Source: JAHEJA01 sp965656445 (GTDB taxonomy: Bacteria; Pseudomonadota; Alphaproteobacteria; Rhodobacterales; Rhodobacteraceae). From it: a stretch of DNA of 64,000 nt. Shown here in pieces: positions 25,915-34,048 of this stretch. The notes under the pieces were generated by a model, which saw only the letters and a program-made list of their open reading frames with translations, was not told the origin of the DNA and made no database searches. The position numbers and the translations under genes are program-made. Location: NCBI GenBank assembly GCA_965656445.1, contig CBFHKO010000008.1:1-64000 (forward strand), written 5' to 3'. How positions within the stretch are numbered: the first letter of the stretch is position 1; every line of letters begins with the position of its first letter.

Positions 25915-27824
25915 CTAGGTTTCGCTTTTGGTACGGTTTGAGAAATTCCAAGCCCGTGATTTGGTCGCGGACAAAGCACCTGTCTTACCCAAAAGCTCTT
26001 CTTCTTGGGCTTGCATCAGCTCTTTGGTTTTTGCGACCAAGGCTTCGTTTTTGTGGATTGGAATATCTGGATCGTAATGCGGTGCCATTTCTTGAATGAT
26101 ATGGCGATCCCGTTCGATAAAGTCTTGAACCATGAGTTCCGCATCAAACGACCGACTTCCCATCATTTCGAGCGCGGTACGCGCGGCACGAATTGAGCTA
26201 TCAAAGGTTTCACGGATGATTTCACGACACCCAGCTGCATAGAGCTCGTAGACATGTTGGCGATCAATTGCGCGGGCAATGATTTTGACATGTGGATAGG
26301 TGTGATGAACGTAGTGAACCATTTCCGTGGCTTTATCCTTGTCATCAATCGCGACGATGAACAATTCCGCATCTTCGATACCTGCGGCATGAAGCAGATC
26401 AGGACGGCTTGCATCCCCATAGAACGCTTTGACCCCAAAGGCACGTAGCATCTCAAGTTGGCTCGCTGAGTAATCCAAAACAACGGTCTTATGTCCACTC
26501 CAGCTGAGCAAACGGTTGATGATACCGCCGAAACGACCGTGACCTGCAATGATGACATTTCCCTTTTCAGTGATGTCATCGGGGTCTTTGTCTGTTGTTG
26601 CGGCATAGCGTGGGGCAATCACCTTGTCATAGAGAATGAACAACGCAGGCGTCAAAAGCATGGAGAGCGCGACGACCAAGAGCAGTTGATCCGCGACGTC
26701 CTTGGGGATGACGTGATTTGCAACTGTGAATGACAACAGCACAAAACCAAATTCACCCGCTTGGGCAAGGCCCAAAGAGAACAACCATTTATCGCCTGCG
26801 TTCACATTGAACACTTTGGCAAGGATGATCAAGATACCCGCCTTAAGCGCGATCAGCCCAAGGGTCATCGCAATAACGGAGCCGAAATTTTCAAACAGCA
26901 AGGCAAAGTTCACGCCAGCGCCAACCGTAATAAAGAATAGCCCAAGCAACAGCCCCTTGAACGGGTCAATGTCGCTTTCTAATTCGTGACGATATTCGCT
27001 ATTTGCCAAAACCACGCCCGCTAAGACGTTTCGAGCGCAGGTGAAAGGCCGACCAATGTCATCAACAACGCAATTCCGACAACCATCATCAGCGCCGTTG
27101 CGGTGAACAGTTCGCGTAACCCCGCTGAAGCGACAAAATTGAACAATGGCCGCGTGAGAACCGTTCCAACCGCGATAACCAAGCCAACGGCCCCCAAGGT
27201 AACAAGGCCCTGGGCCCATCCAGGAAGACCAGACATGATATCAATGTTTGTCCCGTGATCTCCATCTCCACCATGGCCATCCGAGGCATGGCTTGCAACT
27301 TCAGCGAGTTCAGGCAAGGCCAACAGAGGAAGGATCGCCAACATAGGGATAACGGCAATGTCTTGGAACAAGAGCACAGAAAAGCTCGACTGACCGCCAT
27401 CGCTTTTCATGAGACCTTTTTCGTTCAAGGTTTGCAAAACAATGGCAGTTGACGACAGCGCAAGGACCATACCGATCGCCAGACTTACCGACCATTGTTG
27501 ACCAAAGAGCATTGCAATGCCAGCCACACCAAAGAGGGTGAGGCCAACTTGTAAGCCACCCAATCCCAATAGGCGGGTTTTCATTTGCCACAGCATTTTG
27601 GGCTCAAGCTCAAGTCCAACAAGGAAGAGCATCATCACAACGCCAAATTCGGCAAAGTGTTGAATGCTCACCACATCGACGTGAAGCGCACTTAAAAGCG
27701 GGGAAATCGCAATACCTGCGATCAAATATCCCAAGACAGAGCCTAATCCCAAGCGCGACGCGATGGGGACGGAAATGACGCCAGCCGCTAAAAACAGAAA
27801 GGCGAGAATAAGAAAATCGGTCAT
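25915..27824 (-). pseudogene. Kef-type K+/H+ antiporter with RCK domain, interrupted by a frameshift
   Basis: The gene is split into two frames. Codons from ATG 27824 encode the first transmembrane half (MTDFLILAFLFLAAGVISVPI through ALMMVVGIALLMTLVGLSPAL), then break off with ETS and a stop near 27021. The other frame continues with LAGVVLANSEYRHELESDIDPF, the remaining helices, and an NAD-binding RCK/TrkA-N domain (VIIAGHGRFGGIINRLL). One missing base near 27025-27040 explains it: the intact form would read SPALG-x-FLAGVV. Relatives are monovalent cation:proton antiporters-2 of about 630 residues. It is either a recent pseudogene or a sequence error. The partner flavodoxin-like gene starts 4 bp upstream. 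Confidence 0.85.
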
Positions 27825-27828
27825 TCGT

Positions 27829-28428
27829 TCATCCTTTCACAGGTAAATTTGAGGCCGTCATCATGTCCAAAGACGCGGCTGCCGCGTGATTGAACGTCTC
27901 GTCACGGAGGGAGGAAATATATGTTCCGTAGGCTTTGGCATGGGCCGTAAGCGTGGTGTCATCCGTGGTATGTGCGCCGAAATAGGCAAAGGGTGGCAGG
28001 TATGTCATCCGACACAAATTGGCCGTTTGCTCAAAGGGCGTCATAAACGTGGTGAGTGGAAAATTTTGGTATCCACTTTTAGAATAATCGGTTTCGGAAC
28101 CTGACGTGCTCACAACAATGCCAAACTGTTTTCCTGTCAGTTCGGTGTTTTCGGAGCCATAGGCAAATCCATGCTCCAAGACGACATCCATGAATTCTTT
28201 CATCAAGGAAGGACAGGAATACCAGTAGATTGGAAACTGGAATAAAATGACATCATGCGCCCGCATGCGGTCCTGTTCTTTGTCGATATCAATCCGATAT
28301 CTTGGGTAGTCTTGATATAGGTCAACAAAGGTCACATCTGGTTGTGCCTGTGCGGTTTGCATCAATGCCTTGTTGATGCGTGAATAACTGTGCGCTGGGT
28401 GCGCGTAATATATAAGTACTCGTTTCAC
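27829..28428 (-). CDS. NAD(P)H dehydrogenase/KefF-like flavodoxin-fold protein
   Basis: 199 residues. MKRVLIYYAHPAHSYSRINKAL at the N-terminus and the QFPIYWYSCPSLMKEFMDVVL block belong to the flavodoxin-2 family that includes the KefF/KefG regulators and quinone reductases. In E. coli KefF/KefG bind and activate Kef potassium efflux. The position 4 bp in front of the Kef-type antiporter strongly suggests the same job here. The antiporter's frameshift may leave it without a working partner. Confidence 0.85.
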   Translation of the reverse strand: MKRVLIYYAHPAHSYSRINKALMQTAQAQPDVTFVDLYQDYPRYRIDIDKEQDRMRAHDVILFQFPIYWYSCPSLMKEFMDVVLEHGFAYGSENTELTGKQFGIVVSTSGSETDYSKSGYQNFPLTTFMTPFEQTANLCRMTYLPPFAYFGAHTTDDTTLTAHAKAYGTYISSLRDETFNHAAAASLDMMTASNLPVKG

Positions 28429-28490
28429 TTGGCATCCCCCTTAGTGGTTTGCATAGTCTATTCACGCAGGCGTGACATTTAAAGGGGTGT

Positions 28491-28525
28491 GCCAAACAAA
28501 AGGGCTGCCCATTGCGGACAGCCCT
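28491..28525 (-). terminator. Intrinsic terminator of the small transcription unit
   Basis: On the minus strand, AGGGCTGTCC, loop GCAAT, GGGCAGCCCT, then TTTGTTT: a 10-bp stem with one G-U pair and a T-rich tail. No such tail exists on the plus strand, which fixes the direction. Confidence 0.85.
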
Positions 28526-28593
28526 CGAGACTTACGGAGGTGGGCCGGTTAGGCACGCCACCAACTTAGGATTTCACACCTCAAAGGGCTGCC

Positions 28594-28650
28594 TTAAAAG
28601 CGGATCTCCCAAACTGTTCCGACACCTCTCTCCAATACCTCTCTTGACAC
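28594..28650 (-). CDS. Possible 18-residue peptide with a very strong ribosome site
   Basis: GTG start at 28650, stop at 28594. The product is MSREVLERGVGTVWEIRF. The Shine-Dalgarno (AAAGGAGGTGATCC) is a perfect complement of the 16S rRNA 3' end with about 7 bases of spacing from GGAGG to the GTG. It may be a genuine small protein or the sensing ORF of a regulatory RNA. No homologue recognised. Confidence 0.35.
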   Translation of the reverse strand: MSREVLERGVGTVWEIRF

Positions 28651-28724
28651 TGGATCACCTCCTTTCACTATGTTTCACACACTAAGTATGGTGCCATAGT
28701 TTCCGGAAATGTCAAAATGTTTTA

Positions 28725-29363
28725 TTATGACATATTTGCTAAGCGTGCCGAGAATATCCGGAATGGAACAAGTGCGATCAAAGCGATTGCCATTTTCACC
28801 AACCAATCAGCGATGGCCAACGACACCCAGAGCGGCGCCTCTGATCCAACGAGCAACAAAGGAACGCTGTCCCACGCCCATGAGATTTCATCATTTGCTG
28901 CGGCAGGAAAGAACGTGATGCTTGCGGAAAAGGCGATGGTGAAAAAGATGGCTGTATCAAGAGCCGATCCAATCACCGTTGACGCCAAAGGTGCGCGCCA
29001 CCAGGCGCCACTGCGCAAGCGGTCAAAAATGGTCACATCGATCATTTGTGCGATCAAAAATGCGGTTCCAGATCCAACGGCAACGCGCAAGGCAACAGCT
29101 GCATATTCATAGCCGTCACCCTGAAGCATGATTTGGCTTCCGATCAAGGAACAAATAACGCCCGTCAGGAAACCCACAAACACCACACGACGCGCGGCGG
29201 ATGGGCCGTAGATGCGGTTCATGAGGTCTGTGACCAAGAATGCGAAAGGATAGGTGAATGCGCCCCATGTTAGGAGGCCGTCCAGCAATAGAAACTGAAC
29301 CAAAATGTTTGAGGCGACAACAATAGTAGCCATGGCGATAACGCCAGGAAGTAAGCGAGTCAT
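28725..29363 (-). CDS. yhhQ: Queuosine precursor transporter (YhhQ/QueT-like)
   Basis: 212 residues with five or six hydrophobic helices. The family pattern TYPFAFLVTDLMNRIYGPSAARRVVFVGF near residue 40 is typical of the YhhQ/COG1738 family, which takes up queuosine precursors (preQ0/preQ1) for tRNA modification. The central AVGSGTAFLIAQMIDVTIFDRLR is the second family block. I chose the ATG at 29363 over an upstream alternative at 29384. The leader (29385-29440) has a small hairpin, CGCTC-9 nt-GAGCG, but no recognisable preQ1 riboswitch. Confidence 0.9.
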   Translation of the reverse strand: MTRLLPGVIAMATIVVASNILVQFLLLDGLLTWGAFTYPFAFLVTDLMNRIYGPSAARRVVFVGFLTGVICSLIGSQIMLQGDGYEYAAVALRVAVGSGTAFLIAQMIDVTIFDRLRSGAWWRAPLASTVIGSALDTAIFFTIAFSASITFFPAAANDEISWAWDSVPLLLVGSEAPLWVSLAIADWLVKMAIALIALVPFRIFSARLANMS

Positions 29364-29603
29364 GATGTTAATCCGTTTTCTCAAGGTGCTCGGAGACTTG
29401 GCCCCCGCTCATCGGGAACGAGCGCCAATTACGGCGTTTGTAACCCTTTGGCAAGGATAAACAGACATTGTAAAGCTTTTTGTAGAGTAGGATATGAAGA
29501 CTAACATTGGTGAATCAAGGTGGCTCTAGTATTGCCTTATGGTAGAAACTATTTACTAAAAGTAACGTAACTTTTTTGTCTTTATACATTTAGGAACTAC
29601 GCA

Positions 29604-30095
29604 ATGGCTGATTTTCTTGATAAGCTAACATCATATAACCTGTTCAATTATCTTTTACCTGGAATAGTGTTTGCTGCAATTGCAAGCCATCTAACCCCTT
29701 TAGAGCTAATTCAAGACGATATGATCGTTGGAGTATTCTTTTACTATTTTTTGGGTACTGTGATTAGTCGGTTTGGATCGTTGTTTCTGGAACCTCTTCT
29801 GAAAGGTATAGGCTTTGTTAAGTATGAGGAATATGGTCTTTACCTCAAAGCATCTAAGAGTGATGAAAAGATTGGTATCTTATTAGAAGCCAGCAATATG
29901 TATCGCACCATGCTAAGTGTTTTTGTTTTGTTGGCGGTTTTGAAAGCATATTTCGAGTTCGGACAATTATTGCTAAAAGTTGAGGTTTATGGGGATTGGA
30001 TGGCGATATTGTTTCTGCTCGCACTGTTCTTATATTCGTACCGCAAGCAAACAAAATTTATCTCAAAAAGAATTAGGAGTTTTTATGACGAATAA
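29604..30095 (+). CDS. Membrane protein of an accessory two-gene module
   Basis: 163 residues. Hydrophobic segments at about 14-30 (FNYLLPGIVFAAIASHL), 40-57 (MIVGVFFYYFLGTVISRF), 100-117 and 130-146 (WMAILFLLALFLYSYRKQ). The NLFNYLLPG start and the FYYFLGTVISRFGSL stretch recall a family of small membrane proteins scattered through variable regions of bacterial genomes; no function known to me. The coding sequence is AT-rich compared with neighbours. The last 11 bp overlap the downstream hydrolase gene, indicating coupling. Confidence 0.7.
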   Translation: MADFLDKLTSYNLFNYLLPGIVFAAIASHLTPLELIQDDMIVGVFFYYFLGTVISRFGSLFLEPLLKGIGFVKYEEYGLYLKASKSDEKIGILLEASNMYRTMLSVFVLLAVLKAYFEFGQLLLKVEVYGDWMAILFLLALFLYSYRKQTKFISKRIRSFYDE

Positions 30096-30960
30096 TATGT
30101 GCGAATTTTATTTTTGGGATGTTCAGCATGGACATGCCACATACATTCGAACACCAAATGGCCGACATATTGTTGTTGATCTTGGAAGTGGCGACTATTC
30201 GAGGGATGACGCAAGCTTCAGCCCTCTTTGCTACATAAAAAACTATATGAACGTGGATCAGATAGATTTTTTGGTCATCACACACCCACATTTGGACCAT
30301 ATAGATGATATTTTGAACTTACGTGATATTGAACCAAAAGTATTATTAAGGCCAATACAGTTGACAAAATCAGAAATCATGTCGGGGGTTCAGCCTAAGG
30401 ACAAACCGAAATTCGACGCCTACTGTGATCTTAGCTCTCGGTACGGATTCTCAGTCGGTGGTGATAGCGTTAATGAGACAAGCTATTCTGGTAATTGGGG
30501 AGGGCTAAATATTCAGACATTTTCCCCGCAAAATTGCAGTCATTCAAACTTCAACAATCATAGTATTATTAGTGTTTTCGAGTTTGAGGGCGTTAAGGTC
30601 GTTATACCCGGGGATAACGAAAGGTGCTCATTTGATGAGCTTATGTTGCAACCATCCTTCAAACAGGCAATTAGGGATGCGGATGTGTTGTTAGCTCCGC
30701 ATCATGGAAGGGAATCGGGTTACGATAAGGATTTCGTATCTTTGGTGAATCCGAAAATCACTATCGTTTCCGATGGTAGGTTTTGTTCAACAAGTGCCAA
30801 TGTCCGATACTCGAACAATAGCAGTGGATGGAAAACGTACTACCGAGGTGGTAGGGAAGCATCTGTTCGAAAATGTCTCACTACTAATTCTGACGGTCAC
30901 GTTGTTGTAAAGATTGGGCGAAACGCAACCAGTAACTTTCTATATGTTGAGGCAAGTTAA
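30085..30960 (+). CDS. Metallo-beta-lactamase-fold hydrolase (ComEC C-terminal-like)
   Basis: 291 residues from the ATG at 30085, preceded by TTAGGAG; it overlaps the membrane protein gene by 11 bp. The N-terminus FYFWDVQHGHATYIRTPNGR and the metal motif VITHPHLDHIDDI (HxHxDH) near residue 70 define the fold; further ligands are in VVIPGDNERCS and LLAPHHGRESGY. Similar domains occur at the end of ComEC and as stand-alone hydrolases in accessory and defence loci. All metal ligands look intact. AT-rich, likely acquired. Confidence 0.8.
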   Translation: MTNNMCEFYFWDVQHGHATYIRTPNGRHIVVDLGSGDYSRDDASFSPLCYIKNYMNVDQIDFLVITHPHLDHIDDILNLRDIEPKVLLRPIQLTKSEIMSGVQPKDKPKFDAYCDLSSRYGFSVGGDSVNETSYSGNWGGLNIQTFSPQNCSHSNFNNHSIISVFEFEGVKVVIPGDNERCSFDELMLQPSFKQAIRDADVLLAPHHGRESGYDKDFVSLVNPKITIVSDGRFCSTSANVRYSNNSSGWKTYYRGGREASVRKCLTTNSDGHVVVKIGRNATSNFLYVEAS

Positions 30961-31061
30961 TTGTTGTGGCCAGGTTACCTATAGGAACTGAATTGGTGCC
31001 GTTATTATTGCGTTTCCGATCGTACCTAAGAGGAAATGCTATTTGACCGTGGACTGAATAC

Positions 31062-31096
31062 GGCCTCCACCTTTGATCAATAGATGGAGGCCTTCT
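31062..31096 (+). terminator. Possible terminator after the MBL-fold gene
   Basis: GGCCTCCA (31062-31069), 15-base loop, TGGAGGCC (31085-31092), then TTCT. Between convergent genes, 100 bp after the hydrolase stop and 39 bp from the mepA stop. The T-run is short, so confidence is moderate. Confidence 0.45.
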
Positions 31097-31130
31097 ATAG
31101 TAGCGATTCAACGACCAGCATGCCTAAGGC

Positions 31131-32030
31131 TTAGTTCGACTGAGCAACCGCAGCACATTGGACCGGCAAGCGGGCCATGGTTAATGGGCCGCGTGGCTTG
31201 GGCTTGGGTTTGTTTGGATCCGGGGGCGGCGGGTTCAAGATATCTCTGACCCAGCGGTCCGCGCCTTTGCAGCCATCTCCTGCGGGGGGCGGTGCTTGAT
31301 CGATACAGTTTTTGGCGTCCTTGGGACATTTAAGGCGAACGTGGAAGTGATAATGATGTCCCCACCAAGGGCGAATTTTGCGCAGCCACGCACGATCCCC
31401 TGTTTCATCCTTGCACATTTGCACTTTGGCACCGGGAAATACGAATATCCGCGCGACCCGTGGGTCCGATGCTGCGGCCTTTAGGATTTCGTGATGCTGA
31501 CGTGTCCATTTATCGTTGGTATAGGCACCATTGTTTTTCCGCATCGAGATTGAGGAAATGTTTTCCCGCTCGCTCGCCGTCAATGACAATGTTTTTGGCG
31601 CGCGCATCCAGATATCTGCATCCAAACCAATTTGATGGCTTGCGTGACCTGACAACATGGGTCCACCGCGCGGTTGAGAGATATCCCCAATATAGAGCCC
31701 TTCCCATCCCGGTTGGCGGGCCGCTTTGACGGAGAGGTCTTTGATGAATTGGACTGTCTCTGGATGCCCCCAATTCCGGTTGCGGGACAATCGCATCGCT
31801 TGCCATGTCGGTCCCGTTTCAGGAAGCTGAGCGCCACCTGCGAGGCATCCCTTGGCGTAACTGCCTAAGGGTTGAGGTCTTTGCTCAGACCCTTGAGGAA
31901 GGAAGCCGAATACTTGTTTGGCAACTTTTGCGCCGAGGTCCGCAGGCATTTTGGAGGATTCATCGGCTGATCCACCGCCACAGGCTGCAACAAGGCATAG
32001 GGCAAGAATACTCTTTAACGTTCGTCCCAT
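31131..32030 (-). CDS. mepA: Penicillin-insensitive murein endopeptidase MepA, lipoprotein
   Basis: 299 residues. MepA cleaves D-Ala-mDAP crosslinks in peptidoglycan. A lipoprotein signal is seen: ILALCLVAACGGG with lipobox VAAC at residues 14-17. The LAS-type metallopeptidase ligands are in GGPMLSGHASHQIGLDADIWM and in WWGHHYHFHVRLKCP. The C-terminus has a proline-rich tail (NPPPPDPNKPKPK). Its start overlaps the upstream transporter gene by 16 bp, so the two are read together. Confidence 0.94.
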   Translation of the reverse strand: MGRTLKSILALCLVAACGGGSADESSKMPADLGAKVAKQVFGFLPQGSEQRPQPLGSYAKGCLAGGAQLPETGPTWQAMRLSRNRNWGHPETVQFIKDLSVKAARQPGWEGLYIGDISQPRGGPMLSGHASHQIGLDADIWMRAPKTLSLTASERENISSISMRKNNGAYTNDKWTRQHHEILKAAASDPRVARIFVFPGAKVQMCKDETGDRAWLRKIRPWWGHHYHFHVRLKCPKDAKNCIDQAPPPAGDGCKGADRWVRDILNPPPPDPNKPKPKPRGPLTMARLPVQCAAVAQSN

Positions 32031-33385
32031 TCGTCAGCATCTCCTTTAGGATTAACCCATGCTAACAAAAGTAATCCGATCAGGAAAAGTCCGATAAGCG
32101 GTGTTACGCCAATCCGTGCGCTTTGTGTCCATGTTGTCACTATGCCTATCAGGGCAGGTGCCATGAATGCAGTTGCACGACCCGACAGCCCATAGAGGCC
32201 AAAGCTTTCTGTGCTGCGTCCTGTGATCGAGTGGCGCACCATCAACGAGCGGCTCGCGGATTGTAGAATGCCACCCATGCCGCCAATTAGGACGCCACAA
32301 ATCATGAATGTGATGTCTGGCACTTGTGACCCTTCTGGAAGGTCGACCCAAAAGAGGGCCTCTCGGCTCATGTTGACGACAGTGAAGCAGACGCCGATCA
32401 ACATCCAAACCGTGAAAATAATGACGGGTTTCGGACCGAGGCGCTTGTCAAATTTGCCGCCAACCCAACTCAAAATAGCTGCGCTGAGGGCGGCGATAAT
32501 CCCAAAGGTACCGACTTGAACAATCGTCCAATCCAAGACCAAGCTCGCGTAGACACCGCCAAATCCATATAGCCCATTGAGCGCGTCGCGGTAGAACATG
32601 GAGGATACCAAATAGGCGCTTAGACTTTTGCGATGTTTCAAATTTAGGATAGATGTTTTGAGAGAGCTAAGCCCTGCTTTGATATTCATCTTCGCGGCGA
32701 CGCGGTGGGGTTCTTTGACCCATGCAAAGTAAGGCACCATAAATATTGCGAACCAAACGGCGGTGAATGGTCCGATAAAACGGGTTCCTTCTTTGGCATC
32801 TGGGTTCAGGCCAAAGATCGGATCAAGCCCAATAAGTGTTTTTCCGTTCGGTTGTTCGACGAGCAACGCCAAAGTAATGACAAGCGATATCAATCCACCC
32901 GCATATCCAAAGGCAAATCCCGATCCCGAAATCTTGCCCACTTCTTCTTTGGTGCCAAGAGAGGGAAGCTGCGCATTGGTAAAGATCAGAGCATATTCAG
33001 CACCGATAAACCCAATGCCAAACATCACAAGCATAAGCCACATGTTTGATCCATTTGGATCCGTGAACCAAAGGGCAAATGCACCAACGACATAAAGCAA
33101 AGAAAAGAAGTAAATCCAAGGACGCCGCTTGCCTGCGGTATCAGCAATGGCCCCCATGATGGGCGCGCCAAGACCAATGCATAGGCCGGTTATCGTCAAG
33201 CACCAGGACCAATAGGCCTGAGCGTTCGCTTTGGCGGCCGTATCATCCAATCCAAGTGACAAGAAATATGCTGCTGCAACGGTTGCAAAAAACGGCCCGT
33301 ATATGAACGTCATAAGTAACGTGTGATAAGGCTGGCTGGCCCAATCAAAGAAATACCAACCCCAAATCCGCTTGCGATCACTCAT
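32015..33385 (-). CDS. UMF1-family MFS transporter (Atg22-like)
   Basis: 456 residues, about 12 hydrophobic segments. The N-terminal RIWGWYFFDWASQPYHTLLMTFIYGPFF is the signature of the UMF1/Atg22-like branch of the major facilitator superfamily, yeast members of which export amino acids from vacuoles. The bacterial substrate is unknown. The ATG at 33385 is preferred to an upstream start at 33403. It overlaps mepA by 16 bp. Confidence 0.88.
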   Translation of the reverse strand: MSDRKRIWGWYFFDWASQPYHTLLMTFIYGPFFATVAAAYFLSLGLDDTAAKANAQAYWSWCLTITGLCIGLGAPIMGAIADTAGKRRPWIYFFSLLYVVGAFALWFTDPNGSNMWLMLVMFGIGFIGAEYALIFTNAQLPSLGTKEEVGKISGSGFAFGYAGGLISLVITLALLVEQPNGKTLIGLDPIFGLNPDAKEGTRFIGPFTAVWFAIFMVPYFAWVKEPHRVAAKMNIKAGLSSLKTSILNLKHRKSLSAYLVSSMFYRDALNGLYGFGGVYASLVLDWTIVQVGTFGIIAALSAAILSWVGGKFDKRLGPKPVIIFTVWMLIGVCFTVVNMSREALFWVDLPEGSQVPDITFMICGVLIGGMGGILQSASRSLMVRHSITGRSTESFGLYGLSGRATAFMAPALIGIVTTWTQSARIGVTPLIGLFLIGLLLLAWVNPKGDADEWDER

Positions 33386-33442
33386 AATTCCATCCCCAGT
33401 CAATATGGGTTACGTTAATCGGCAACGGGCTTTAAAAGCAAG

Positions 33443-33979
33443 CTAATCTTGCATCGGCGGCCAAGGGCGCATGTCCTCAGCTTTGATCCATTCTGCGATC
33501 CAATCGGGCATGTCGGGCTTGTGGCCAGCGTATCCCATTGTGCGGACCACGGCTTCGGCAGGAATGATACCGTTGTGATCCACAAAGGCAGACCGATACA
33601 CAATGTGCCCAGCGCATTCGCCATTCGTTTTCCACATGGATTGCTCAAGGTAGACAAATTTTTCGTCCCAGCATGTTGCACGGCTGCGCATTTCGATGCG
33701 GTCAAACATGCGAATGCGCCGGCGGTATCGAACATTTGCGCCCGCCATTGTCATGCTCCATTTGTTTTTTCTGAGGCCGTCGATGATACCGCTGCGACGT
33801 GCCAAGACGAGACGCCCAAGATCATAAAGCGTCAGCGTGCGGCCGTTGTTCAATTCCATCCATGGATCAATATCCCAAGGCATGCACATGTGATGAGAGA
33901 CATGAATTTCGCCGAAATCTAATTTGGTGGCGTTTCTGTGGACAATAAATTCTTTAATCAAACGGGCGATGGGGTACAT
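33443..33979 (-). CDS. Acyl-CoA thioesterase-like hotdog-fold protein
   Basis: 178 residues. The pattern GEIHVSHHMCMPWDIDPWMELNNGRTLTLYDLGRLVLA (Asp and Asn in DPWMELNNG) is that of the 4-hydroxybenzoyl-CoA thioesterase group of hotdog proteins, followed by RRIRMFDRIEMRSRATCWDEKFVYLEQSM. Likely hydrolyses an acyl-CoA; the substrate is not deducible. Stands between the transporter and pncB, separated from each by more than 55 bp. Confidence 0.8.
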   Translation of the reverse strand: MYPIARLIKEFIVHRNATKLDFGEIHVSHHMCMPWDIDPWMELNNGRTLTLYDLGRLVLARRSGIIDGLRKNKWSMTMAGANVRYRRRIRMFDRIEMRSRATCWDEKFVYLEQSMWKTNGECAGHIVYRSAFVDHNGIIPAEAVVRTMGYAGHKPDMPDWIAEWIKAEDMRPWPPMQD

Positions 33980-34048
33980 AATGGGTCTCCTTCACGGCTG
34001 TCTTATAACGACCTGTGAATGAGGAACAGGGGCAAAGCGTCCCTGTTG

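Larger units (their letters stand above)
28491..28716 (-). ncRNA. Possible small RNA or leader-type transcript
   Basis: The 296-bp gap between the KefF-like and queuosine-transporter genes holds a compact unit on the minus strand. A TTGACA (28715-28710) may be a -35 box; the -10 is weak (CATACT at 19-base spacing). A 14-base perfect Shine-Dalgarno, AAAGGAGGTGATCC, follows, then a short ORF, several more GAGGT motifs, a CACCTCC (28542-28536) that can pair with GGAGGTG (28662-28656), and a strong terminator at the end. The layout suggests a structured RNA or regulated small-protein mRNA. I did not recognise a known family. Confidence 0.4.

Noticed and set aside
28650..28666. CTGGATCACCTCCTTTC on the plus strand equals the 3' end of 16S rRNA; considered an rRNA fragment.
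   Set aside because: No other 16S sequence is nearby. On the minus strand it is simply an extended Shine-Dalgarno before a short ORF.
29385..29440. Hairpin CGCTC-9 nt-GAGCG in front of yhhQ; considered a preQ1 riboswitch.
   Set aside because: The conserved loop bases and the A-rich ACTAAG-type tail of preQ1 riboswitches are absent.
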